Position numbers and translations under genes: made by a program. The notes beneath the pieces were generated by a model, which made no database searches, was not told the DNA's origin, and saw only the letters and a program-made list of their open reading frames with translations. This document shows, in pieces, positions 6,632-14,213 of a stretch of DNA of 15,865 bases. This DNA comes from Cloacimonetes bacterium UBA5835. Lineage in GTDB: Bacteria; Cloacimonadota; Cloacimonadia; Cloacimonadales; Cloacimonadaceae. Where the stretch lies: positions 70,065-85,929 of the forward strand of contig DJGX01000033.1 in assembly GCA_002432865.1 (NCBI GenBank), read 5' to 3'. How positions within the stretch are numbered: position 1 is the first letter of the stretch; every line of letters begins with the position of its first letter.

Positions 6632-8647
6632 ATGCAAGAACGAAGTATAAAACGCATAATATTAGTATGCAGTGTGTTATGTTTATTAGCTGCTGCTGCC
6701 TTTGCCAATAATAATACAAAAGAAGAGAACATTGATAGGGGAATTCGTTTTACCGAAACTAATCCACCGGTAGCGCCGGTTCGTCCCATAGCAGAATTTG
6801 AACCTGCCTCAGCTGTTCTAATTCGTTATCCTCTAGGAATTCCTCTTTCATTAGTGGTACAACTGGCCAATACAGCAAATGTAATTTGCATAGTTAGCAG
6901 TTCTCAACAAAATTCTGCAATAAGTGCTTTTACTAATGCCGGTGTAAATATGGATAAGGTTAATTTTATTAATACCATAACGGATTCTTACTGGACAAGA
7001 GATTACGGACCCTGGTTCATTTTTGATGGCAATGGAGAATATGGAGTGGTAGATTTTGTTTATAATCGTCCGCGTCCTAACGATAATTTAGTTCCGCAGA
7101 TATTTGCCAATCAACTGAATTTAAACTACTATGGAATGAATTTACAACAAACAGGTGGCAATTATATGTGCGACGGGGTTAATACCGCTGCCCAAACAAA
7201 TTTGGTCTATTCAGAAAACGGTAACAACCAAACAAATGTAAACACTAAAATGAATCAATATTTAGGCATTACTAACTATTGTGTTGTAGCAGACCCTAAT
7301 AATACATATATCGATCATATTGACTGCTGGGCAAAGTTCCTGGCACCTGATAAGATATTGATTCGAAGTGTGCCAATTAGTCATCCTCAGTATAATGCCA
7401 TCGAAACTACAGCCACCTATTTTGCTAATCAAAATTGTGCTTGGGGTTATCCCTATCGAGTTTACAGAGTTAATACTCCCAACAATGAACCCTATACTAA
7501 TTCCTTAATTTTAAATAAAAAGGTCTTTGTCCCTATTGTTGGCAGCAGCAACGATAATCCTGCTTTACAAGTTTATCGTACAGCAATGCCTGGATATGAA
7601 GTTATTGGTATATCCCAAGCAAGTTCTACTCCCTGGGAATCTACAGATGCCTTGCATTGCAGGACACATGAAATTCCTGATAACAATATGCTACATATTG
7701 TTCATACCCCTTGGCATAGTATAATATCTGCAGGAACAGATATAGTTTTTAATGTAGAAATAACAGCTCATAGCGGTCAACCCTTATATACGGATTCGCT
7801 TTTTGTTTGTTATAAAGTAAATTCTGGTGATTGGCAAAGAAGCTATCTTCAACCTCTTACTCGTAATAATTATACAACATCTTTAAGCGGTTTTAGTTAT
7901 GGGGATTCTATTCGCTATTTTATTCACGCAGCAGATCAATCTGGAAGGAATGCAGATCATCCTGTTTTTGCAAGTTTAGACCCACATCTTTTTGTTATTC
8001 AACCAGATACTACGCCTCCTAATTTGGTTCATAACCCTATTACCACAATCGGCAACCAAACAGAGCCAATTAGTTTCATTCTTTCTACTAACGACGAAAG
8101 TGGTATCAATCAAGTTCTATTCCGTTATCACATTGATAATTCAGCAATTTCGTCTTTCCCGATGGACCCAATTTCTGAAGATACTTATATCTTTCAATAC
8201 TACCCTGAATTTGGTGCTGAGAATAGATCTTTCTTTTACAGTTTTGCAGCGTACGATAGTGTTAATCCTCCTAATATAGGTTATCTTCCTGGAGTAGATT
8301 TATGGTATGAAGTACCAATCAGACCTGTTGCTATTACCGATGAAGTGCAGACACCCTCTATTATGGAAGGTTTAATAAGTGTTTATCCCAATCCTTTTCA
8401 GGCAGGCAAAGAAGTGCTGAATTTAAGGTATTTTACAGAAAAACAATCATCCGTTACTTGTAAAATATATAATATCCGGGGACAGATTATTTATGAAAAT
8501 ACTTCGGTTCCCAAAGCTAGCGGCCTTCAGGAATTGGTATGGAATGGAAAGGATAAACAAGGATATGCATCGCCGAACGGTTTATATTTAGTTGAGCTCA
8601 TACAAGGTTCAAACCGCTACAAAGCAAAGCTAATAATAGTTAAATAG
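6632..8647 (+). CDS. Exported peptidylarginine-deiminase-like protein with C-terminal sorting domain
   Basis: The 671-aa product starts with a signal peptide (KR, hydrophobic core, likely cut after AFA at about 26). Residues about 40-355 form a guanidine-modifying PAD_porph domain. Visible motifs are WTRDYGPW (121-128, D124), FVYNRPRP (142-149, R146 and R148), HIDCW (229-233, H229 and D231), YTNSLIL (288-294, N290) and TDALHCRTHE (338-347, nucleophile C343). These match the residues I recall for P. gingivalis PPAD in order and spacing. Cytosolic agmatine deiminases instead have their cysteine in a GNIHC context. Two Ig-like segments follow (about 355-457 and 460-560). The tail has SVYPNPF (583-589) and a FlgD/T9SS type A-like domain to the end, so surface delivery is likely. 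The ATG at 6632 was chosen; a TTG one codon upstream is possible. Expected activity is arginine to citrulline plus ammonia. Agmatine deiminase activity is the main alternative. Confidence 0.85.
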   Translation: MQERSIKRIILVCSVLCLLAAAAFANNNTKEENIDRGIRFTETNPPVAPVRPIAEFEPASAVLIRYPLGIPLSLVVQLANTANVICIVSSSQQNSAISAFTNAGVNMDKVNFINTITDSYWTRDYGPWFIFDGNGEYGVVDFVYNRPRPNDNLVPQIFANQLNLNYYGMNLQQTGGNYMCDGVNTAAQTNLVYSENGNNQTNVNTKMNQYLGITNYCVVADPNNTYIDHIDCWAKFLAPDKILIRSVPISHPQYNAIETTATYFANQNCAWGYPYRVYRVNTPNNEPYTNSLILNKKVFVPIVGSSNDNPALQVYRTAMPGYEVIGISQASSTPWESTDALHCRTHEIPDNNMLHIVHTPWHSIISAGTDIVFNVEITAHSGQPLYTDSLFVCYKVNSGDWQRSYLQPLTRNNYTTSLSGFSYGDSIRYFIHAADQSGRNADHPVFASLDPHLFVIQPDTTPPNLVHNPITTIGNQTEPISFILSTNDESGINQVLFRYHIDNSAISSFPMDPISEDTYIFQYYPEFGAENRSFFYSFAAYDSVNPPNIGYLPGVDLWYEVPIRPVAITDEVQTPSIMEGLISVYPNPFQAGKEVLNLRYFTEKQSSVTCKIYNIRGQIIYENTSVPKASGLQELVWNGKDKQGYASPNGLYLVELIQGSNRYKAKLIIVK

Positions 8648-8699
8648 AGCGATGTTGATATATTTCGCGTAAAAAATATAGTGAGTTTGAATTTTCTTC

Positions 8700-8728
8700 T
8701 TGACAGGAAAACAGTATTTAAATATAAA
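8700..8728 (+). promoter_or_regulatory. Strong promoter upstream of the potABC-like genes
   Basis: A perfect -35 TTGACA (8700-8705) is followed after 17 bases by TATAAA (8723-8728), five of six to consensus. Transcription should begin near 8735, about 165 bases before the TTG start of potA. An intrinsic terminator lies inside that leader. Confidence 0.8.
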
Positions 8729-8754
8729 GATCTTAAGCCTACAGACCCTACATA

Positions 8755-8808
8755 GAATGCCCTCCGAGCAGTGGGGATGCCGCCCGGCATTCCCCACTGT
8801 ATTTTTTT
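8755..8808 (+). terminator. Intrinsic terminator in the potABC leader, with a competing upstream arm
   Basis: CAGTGGGGATGCC (8769-8781) pairs with GGCATTCCCCACTG (8786-8799), with one bulged A and a four-base loop, followed by A and seven T (8802-8808). This is a strong, unusually G+C-rich hairpin for the region. GAATGCC (8755-8761) is a perfect complement of GGCATTC (8786-8792) and could compete with the terminator arm. It may end the deiminase transcript, attenuate potABC, or end a short RNA of about 75 nt starting near 8735. Confidence 0.8.
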
Positions 8809-8900
8809 GCTTTTTAACAAGAAGGAAAATCTTTTATCAGTTAGGAAACTATAGGAAATGCAAATACTTATTACAAAAAAAATAGGAGCGAAGGACAAAA

Positions 8901-10088
8901 TTGGAAGAAATCCGTCTGGAAAACTTAAGTAAGGATTTTGACGGCTTTGTAGCTGTGGAAAATGTATCCCTATCAATTCAGAGTGGAGAATTATTCTCTT
9001 TCTTAGGTCCCAGTGGTTGTGGAAAAACTACTCTTTTGAGAATGATTGCTGGCTTTGAAATACCCAGTACAGGAAGAATTCTCATCGGCAACACCGATAT
9101 AACAGATTTACCTCCCTATAAAAGACAAGTTAATACTATTTTTCAGAATTATTCTCTTTTTCCACATATGACGGTTTTTGATAATGTTGCCTTTGGATTG
9201 CGCATTCGTAAATTCCCTAAAAATGAAATTAACGACAGAGTAAAAGAAATGCTCACCTTAGTTAAAATGGAAGATCAGGCAAACAAATATCCCGACCAGA
9301 TATCGGGTGGACAAAAACAGCGGATAGCCATTGCTCGCGCTTTAATAAATAAACCTAAAGTGCTATTGCTGGATGAACCTTTGGCTGCTCTTGATCTAAA
9401 ACTCCGCCAACATATGCTAATTGAACTAATGAATATTCATGATGCTGTAGGAATAACCTTTATCTATGTAACTCATGATCAGAGTGAGGCAATGAGTATT
9501 TCAGACCGCGTTGCGGTAATGAATTATGGTCATATAATTCAATCGGGGCCACCTGATGATATTTATGAACGGCCTACCAGTGTTTTTTCTGCATACTTTA
9601 TCGGAGCTACCAATCTGATAACGGGAGAAGTAATTGGGATTGAAGATGATTATGTGCAAATCAGATGTCCCGATGGCACTGGCAATAGCTTTGAAATAGA
9701 CAGTACATTCCACTTTCAACCCGCTATAGGACAAGAATTAACAATATCTCTGCGTCCGGAAAAAATTGCTATTTCTCGTAATAAACCTCGCTACCAAGAA
9801 GATATAAATATATTACGCGGAGTTATTGAAGATATTTTATACTTGGGTTCGCATACTCAATATATTGTTAGAGTTGGAGACCTAAGAATTAGAGTATTCA
9901 GCCAACATAAAAGAGTTTATTTTGATGATACAGCACTAGACTGGGAAGAACCTGTATGGCTATTTTGGCATGATACTGATACTTGGCTTATCGATGAAAT
10001 TCCCGAAAATGTTTTAACCGCTGATGAGCTTTCCGAGGGTGGAATTAACCATTTTCAGCGTTCATTGAAGCGTCCTACAGCACAATGA
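8901..10088 (+). CDS. potA: Spermidine/putrescine-type ABC transporter ATP-binding protein
   Basis: This 395-aa protein is the ATPase that powers a polyamine-type importer on the inner face of the membrane. It has Walker A GPSGCGKT (36-43), Q-loop Q82, signature SGGQKQR (135-141), Walker B LLLDEP (155-160) and switch H192 in THDQSEAM. Beyond about 235 comes the regulatory TOBE-type beta domain typical of PotA. The start is TTG at 8901, supported by AAGGA (8891-8895) and by the next in-frame Met being far inside the domain. The stop overlaps the potB ATG (ATGA, 10085-10088). The two permease genes that follow are PotB- and PotC-like, which favours polyamines over iron or sugars. The substrate remains an inference because no binding protein gene is present. 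Confidence 0.9.
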   Translation: MEEIRLENLSKDFDGFVAVENVSLSIQSGELFSFLGPSGCGKTTLLRMIAGFEIPSTGRILIGNTDITDLPPYKRQVNTIFQNYSLFPHMTVFDNVAFGLRIRKFPKNEINDRVKEMLTLVKMEDQANKYPDQISGGQKQRIAIARALINKPKVLLLDEPLAALDLKLRQHMLIELMNIHDAVGITFIYVTHDQSEAMSISDRVAVMNYGHIIQSGPPDDIYERPTSVFSAYFIGATNLITGEVIGIEDDYVQIRCPDGTGNSFEIDSTFHFQPAIGQELTISLRPEKIAISRNKPRYQEDINILRGVIEDILYLGSHTQYIVRVGDLRIRVFSQHKRVYFDDTALDWEEPVWLFWHDTDTWLIDEIPENVLTADELSEGGINHFQRSLKRPTAQ

Positions 10089-10990
10089 AAATTATCCCTG
10101 AAAATAATCCTAATTATGCTCTACAATTAGCTACCGAGCGAAAAAAGAACTTCACCTCTTGGCTTTTAACAGCTCCGGCTTTGCTATGGCTGATTTTCTT
10201 CTTTTTGATTCCCTATCTTATTGTAATAATATACAGTTTTTTAACTGCAGATATCTATGATGTAAAGTTTGAATTTACTTTGGAAGCATATCGTCAGTGT
10301 TTAACACCTGCCTATCTTCATACACTTTTTCTTTCTTTCCGGCTGGCTTTATTAACAACCCTATTATGCCTTTTATTGGGATTTCCGGTTGCTTATTATA
10401 TTGCGCGAGCAAAGGACAAAGTAAAAAACACTCTGTTAATTTTTATTATTATCCCTTTCTGGACTAACCTGATTATCCGCATTTTTTCCTGGCGTATCTT
10501 TCTTGCCTATAATGGCGTCTTAAACAATATATTATTAAATTTAGGGCTTATCTCACAGCCACTGGAAATTATGAGAACAGATATTGCCGTTATTTTAGTG
10601 ATGGTATATGTATATTTACCCTATATGATTTTACCGCTATACAGCGTGTTAGAAAAACTTGATTGGACTCTTCTGAATGCCGCGATGGATTTGGGAGCTA
10701 ATGAAATTATATCTTTTTTTAAAATAACCTTGCCTTTAGCCAGAGGCGGCATCTTTGCCGGTGGCTTACTTGTTTTTATCCCAGCTTTAGGTTCATATTT
10801 AATACCTCAGCTGGTTGGAAATCAAAAATCGCTTTATTTGGGACAGGTTATCACCTATAAAGTTAAAAACATACCTCGCAATTGGCCAATGGCTTCTGCT
10901 TTATCACTTATTCTACTGTTGATTGTAGCCCTATTTCTAATTATGTTCTATGTCCTTTATTCTCACAGCAAATCTCGGAGGCGAGTGTGA
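10085..10990 (+). CDS. potB: Spermidine/putrescine-type ABC transporter permease
   Basis: The 301-aa integral membrane protein has about six hydrophobic segments (near 28-51, 84-107, 114-136, 167-188, 222-241 and 271-293). The cytoplasmic EAA-type loop NAAMDLGANEIISFFKITLP (198-217) docks on the ATPase. Motifs such as NPNYALQ at the N-terminus and GSYLIPQLVG (236-245) fit PotB/PotH permeases. The start overlaps the potA stop by four bases, and the stop overlaps the potC start by four bases, so the three subunits are translationally coupled. The protein should pair with PotC to form the channel. Confidence 0.9.
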   Translation: MKIIPENNPNYALQLATERKKNFTSWLLTAPALLWLIFFFLIPYLIVIIYSFLTADIYDVKFEFTLEAYRQCLTPAYLHTLFLSFRLALLTTLLCLLLGFPVAYYIARAKDKVKNTLLIFIIIPFWTNLIIRIFSWRIFLAYNGVLNNILLNLGLISQPLEIMRTDIAVILVMVYVYLPYMILPLYSVLEKLDWTLLNAAMDLGANEIISFFKITLPLARGGIFAGGLLVFIPALGSYLIPQLVGNQKSLYLGQVITYKVKNIPRNWPMASALSLILLLIVALFLIMFYVLYSHSKSRRRV

Positions 10991-11787
10991 AACGCTTCTC
11001 TTTAACTAAGTTATTTAAAGGTTTGAATTTAACTTCCTTCACTTTAGTAATGGTGTTTCTCTATATTCCCATCTTGATCTTGATTATTTTCAGTTTCAAC
11101 GATGCTAAAATCATTACTGGTTGGAAGGGCTTTACTTTAAAATATTATGCTCAGTTGCTGAAAAATGAAACTATCCAAATTGCTTTTAGAAACACGATGC
11201 TGATAGCTTGTCTTTCCACCTTAATATCCACTATTTTAGGAGTGCTAACCGCTTTGGGATTGGAGAATAAAAAGTTCAGCGGAAGTAAATTCGTTTCCAT
11301 TCTAATCTATATTCCTTTAGTTATACCTGATATTTTGATGGGGGTATCTTTAGCTTTACTGTTTAATTTCACAAAAGTAAACACAGGAATGCTGACAGTT
11401 TTAATTGCTCATATCACTTTTTGCATTTCTTACACAATTATTGTAATTCGCAGTCGCCTTGATGATTTTGATTATTCTTTAGTAGAAGCAGCAATGGATT
11501 TGGGAGCAAAGCCCTCAACCATCTTCTGGAAAATAAAAATACCATTAATCTTGCCGGGAATTATTGCTGCTGCCCTTCTAGCTTTTACTCTTTCCATAGA
11601 TGATTTTATTATCACTTTTTTCACTTCTGGAAGAGGTTTCGATACTTTACCAATTTATGTGGAAGGCGCTATCCGCCGGGGAACAATTACTACCATCAAT
11701 TCCCTATCCACTATTATGATCGGTTTAACCTTACTGCTGGTAGTTACTACAAAACGCATCCGTAAAATCGTTATTTCCTCTCTATAA
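10987..11787 (+). CDS. potC: Spermidine/putrescine-type ABC transporter permease
   Basis: From GTG at 10987 the product has 266 aa, the usual PotC size. The reading frame is open further upstream inside potB, but CGGAGG (10975-10980) lies six bases before this GTG, which overlaps the potB stop as GTGA. About six hydrophobic segments are present. The EAA loop is EAAMDLGAKPSTIFWKIKIP (167-186), and LAFTLSIDDFIITFFTSG (198-215) is a characteristic PotC/PotI stretch. PotD, the periplasmic binding protein normally encoded next, is absent: the following 220 bases carry no such gene. Binding-protein supply must come from elsewhere or be lost. Confidence 0.9.
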   Translation: MKRFSLTKLFKGLNLTSFTLVMVFLYIPILILIIFSFNDAKIITGWKGFTLKYYAQLLKNETIQIAFRNTMLIACLSTLISTILGVLTALGLENKKFSGSKFVSILIYIPLVIPDILMGVSLALLFNFTKVNTGMLTVLIAHITFCISYTIIVIRSRLDDFDYSLVEAAMDLGAKPSTIFWKIKIPLILPGIIAAALLAFTLSIDDFIITFFTSGRGFDTLPIYVEGAIRRGTITTINSLSTIMIGLTLLLVVTTKRIRKIVISSL

Positions 11788-12007
11788 TCTTCTTTTTTAA
11801 CACAGTATTCTCTATCTATAAGCGTTTGGTTTGATAATGTAGTTTTCTGTTACTTGTATTTCCGAAATAGGACACAGTATTCATTATAATCTATATGGGT
11901 TCCTGCTTACAAAGGAAATAACAATGAGAGAAAAGAATGTCAGCTAAAGGAAGTAATATTTCGGGAATTTCGTTTGACATAAACATCAGGTAAACATTTA
12001 TGGCAAT
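11788..12007 (+). promoter_or_regulatory. potC to UvrC-like intergenic region: -10 box, mini-ORF and direct repeat
   Basis: This 220-base gap contains a perfect TATAAT (11885-11890) with no clear -35, then AAAGGA (11911-11916) and a seven-codon open frame from ATG 11924 (MREKNVS, stop ending 11947). The 11-base word ACACAGTATTC occurs twice (11800-11810 and 11872-11882). A TTGACA (11974-11979) has no good -10. The UvrC-like gene might be transcribed from 11897 or so. The mini-ORF may be a leader peptide, debris of a lost gene, or chance. Confidence 0.4.
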
Positions 12008-12946
12008 ATGAATGAGATTAAAATAGACAAAAATTCGCCAAATCAATTTGATACCTTACCTAAGGGTTGGGTTTTTTATCTGCTTTCAGGTTTGAATGAA
12101 GAACTATATGCTGGTTATTCTGCCAATCTGAAGGTTAAGTTAAATTATCTTTACCATAAAGCTATGGAAGGTGGCATCTATCAAGATATGTGGAATTCTG
12201 TGGAAAAATTGAATTGGGTTACCTACGATAGGGCTATCTCTGCGTTAATTCACTGTAAATGCTATCTAGCAGAAAATATGCCACTATATCAATATCAAAT
12301 TCGTCCTTGGGCAGAATATGTATACCTATCGTTAAATTCACATCGCTATCCTTTTATCGCAATTCAGGAACATACTAGTGACGATTGGTTGTATTTAGGA
12401 CCTTTTCGTAATCGCTTTTTCCTGGTTGATGTTTTGGATATTTTTTCGCGTATCTTAAAATTACCAGCTTGTGAAACAGGTGAATATCCTTGTGACAAAT
12501 GGGAACAGAATCTTTGCCAGGGTTGGTGTTTGGCTCTGGCAGATAATGCAAAAATAAATCCTGAGTATTCCTTGGACAAATTAGAATCCCTTTTAAAAGA
12601 GACATTTTTGGTCCCTGAAAATGGTGTTTTGGAACTTGTTCAACAGGAAAGAGACAGATATTTTAATAACCTGGAATTTACAAAAGCATCATTGCTAAAT
12701 GACGAGATAGAACTGCTAAGTAAATACCGCAATTGGTTGAAATTTTTAATTGCTGCCAAACATTTGAATTACAATAGTGAAGACCTTGAAATACAAAAAG
12801 GTAAGCTTACTTTTTGCAACTTTCAGGGGCGAAAATATCATTTTCCTATTGACAATACAGAGTTTAGAATTAACGAGACACTTGCTCTTAATCTGGATAC
12901 CGTAGATGAAAGTAAAATTATCTACGATTTCTTAAAACTGACATAA
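12008..12946 (+). CDS. UvrC-related protein with degenerate GIY-YIG domain, Cys4 cluster and UVR motif
   Basis: The 312-aa product aligns by eye with the N-terminal half of excinuclease UvrC. Residues 21-100 resemble the GIY-YIG domain: Y24 and Y34 in VFYLL and LYAGYS are kept, but the catalytic arginine position reads lysine (NLKVKL, 40-45) and the metal-binding glutamate position in ALIHC (79-83) reads cysteine. Next come YPFIAIQ and YLGPF, like UvrC YPYIKI and YFGPY. Four cysteines follow, C155, C162, C170 and C174; the last three keep the x7 and x3 spacing of the UvrC iron-sulphur ligands. A UVR (UvrB-binding) motif lies at about 203-241. The RNase H-like and helix-hairpin-helix half is missing. 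It is shorter than UvrC (about 600 aa) and near Cho in size. The ATG at 12008 has no strong Shine-Dalgarno. The relationship is fairly sure; nuclease activity is doubtful. Confidence 0.75.
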   Translation: MNEIKIDKNSPNQFDTLPKGWVFYLLSGLNEELYAGYSANLKVKLNYLYHKAMEGGIYQDMWNSVEKLNWVTYDRAISALIHCKCYLAENMPLYQYQIRPWAEYVYLSLNSHRYPFIAIQEHTSDDWLYLGPFRNRFFLVDVLDIFSRILKLPACETGEYPCDKWEQNLCQGWCLALADNAKINPEYSLDKLESLLKETFLVPENGVLELVQQERDRYFNNLEFTKASLLNDEIELLSKYRNWLKFLIAAKHLNYNSEDLEIQKGKLTFCNFQGRKYHFPIDNTEFRINETLALNLDTVDESKIIYDFLKLT

Positions 12947-12957
12947 GGAGTTTTTTT

Positions 12958-13839
12958 ATGCACAACGAAATAAGCAAATTAGCTATAGTAAAAGAAAGCC
13001 ATCAAGGCAAAGTACGCGATATATACGATTTAGGAGAAAACCTTTTAATTGTAAGTACGGATCGAATCTCCGCTTTTGATGTAGTTTTTCCAGATCCTAT
13101 CCCCGATAAAGGAAAAATTCTGAATGCTATTTCTGCTCATTTTTTTAAGACTACTTCTAATATAGTTCCAAATCATTTTATTACTGATAATGTTTCTGAT
13201 TACCCTAATGAACTACAGAAGTTTAAAGAATATTTAGACGGACGCAGTATGTTAGTAAAAAAAACACGAGTAATTCCTTTTGAGTGTATTGTGCGTGGAT
13301 ATATTAGTGGTTCTGCCTGGAAAGAATATAAAAAAACTAATACAATTGGAGGGATGCTGATTGCGGAAGATATGCAGGAAAGCCAAAAATTCACTCACCC
13401 CCTCTTCACTCCCAGTACCAAAGTAGAAGATGGTCACGATGAGAATATCAGCTACAGGGAATTTATGAACCGAATGGATGAATTATTGGCTGTTTATATA
13501 AAGGATAAATCACTGGAGTTGTATTCTGACGCTCACGATTTACTCCTGAAAAAAGGAGTGATTTTAGCTGATACTAAATTTGAATATGGAACCATCGGCT
13601 CGCAAGTGCTATTGATTGATGAAGTTTTCACTCCAGATTCTTCGCGTCTTTGGGCTTTGGAAAATTACGAAATAGGAAAAAGTCCCGATAGCTTCGATAA
13701 ACAATTTATCCGAGACTACTTGGAAAATAGCGGATGGAATAAACAACCTCCTGCTCCATCTCTTCCTACAGAAATAATTGAAAAAACCCGCCAAAAATAT
13801 GTAACTATCCTAAAAATTATCACAGGAAAAGAGCTGTAA
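12958..13839 (+). CDS. purC: Phosphoribosylaminoimidazole-succinocarboxamide synthase (SAICAR synthetase)
   Basis: This 293-aa enzyme joins CAIR and aspartate with ATP to give SAICAR in purine synthesis, in the cytosol. Visible motifs are GKVRDIYD (17-24), VSTDRISAFDVVF (32-44), IVRGYISGSAWKEY (111-124), VEDGHDENIS (about 156-165) and LADTKFEYG (about 201-209). The length matches the longer, yeast-like bacterial form rather than the E. coli form of about 237 aa. AAGGAG (12945-12950) gives a clear start at 12958, 11 bases after the UvrC-like stop. No other purine gene is adjacent; the following response regulator starts two bases after the stop. Confidence 0.96.
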   Translation: MHNEISKLAIVKESHQGKVRDIYDLGENLLIVSTDRISAFDVVFPDPIPDKGKILNAISAHFFKTTSNIVPNHFITDNVSDYPNELQKFKEYLDGRSMLVKKTRVIPFECIVRGYISGSAWKEYKKTNTIGGMLIAEDMQESQKFTHPLFTPSTKVEDGHDENISYREFMNRMDELLAVYIKDKSLELYSDAHDLLLKKGVILADTKFEYGTIGSQVLLIDEVFTPDSSRLWALENYEIGKSPDSFDKQFIRDYLENSGWNKQPPAPSLPTEIIEKTRQKYVTILKIITGKEL

Positions 13840-13841
13840 CA

Positions 13842-14213
13842 ATGAAAAAAATCATCTGTATCGTAGACGACGAAGAAGAATTAGTTGAAAACCTGAAAAT
13901 AGAACTGGAACACTTAAAACCGGAATGGAATATCCTTACTTTTAGCGAAGGAATGAAAGCAATCCAGGAAATCGTGAAAGGGACCGTAGATCTCGTAGTT
14001 ACAGATATTGCTATGCCCGATATGGATGGCTACGAGCTGTTTTGGAGAATTAAGGATTACGATGAAAATATTCCGGTGATTATGATGACCGGCTTTGGTT
14101 ACGACCCCAATCATGTTTTAGTACGCGCCAAAGTTGACGGCTTGAAAGATGTTCTCTATAAACCCTTCGAAACAGAAAAACTGGTGGAACTTATTGAATC
14201 CCACTTAAAATAA
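13842..14213 (+). CDS. Single-domain response regulator (CheY-like receiver)
   Basis: The 123-aa product is one receiver domain and nothing else. The acid pocket is D9-D10, the phosphoacceptor is D55 in LVVTDIAMPDMDG, and the switch residues T83 (MMTGFG) and K107 (YKPFE) are all present, so it should be phosphorylatable. There is no DNA-binding or enzymatic output domain, so it must act by protein contact, as in chemotaxis, phosphorelay or scaffold roles. No histidine kinase is in the window. It starts two bases after purC and its stop directly abuts the lpxK ATG, giving a coupled trio. The partner is unknown. Confidence 0.93.
   Translation: MKKIICIVDDEEELVENLKIELEHLKPEWNILTFSEGMKAIQEIVKGTVDLVVTDIAMPDMDGYELFWRIKDYDENIPVIMMTGFGYDPNHVLVRAKVDGLKDVLYKPFETEKLVELIESHLK

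Noticed and set aside
6481..6789. Minus-strand frame of 102 codons before the deiminase
   Set aside because: It overlaps the deiminase promoter and signal-peptide coding region, has no family resemblance, and the + strand signals there are strong.
8758..8885. Plus-strand frame from ATG 8758 through the terminator hairpin
   Set aside because: It has no Shine-Dalgarno, and its apparent sequence is dictated by the hairpin and T/A runs.
8617..8976. Minus-strand frame of 119 codons across the deiminase-potA gap
   Set aside because: It runs through the promoter, the terminator hairpin and the potA start and shows no recognisable domain.
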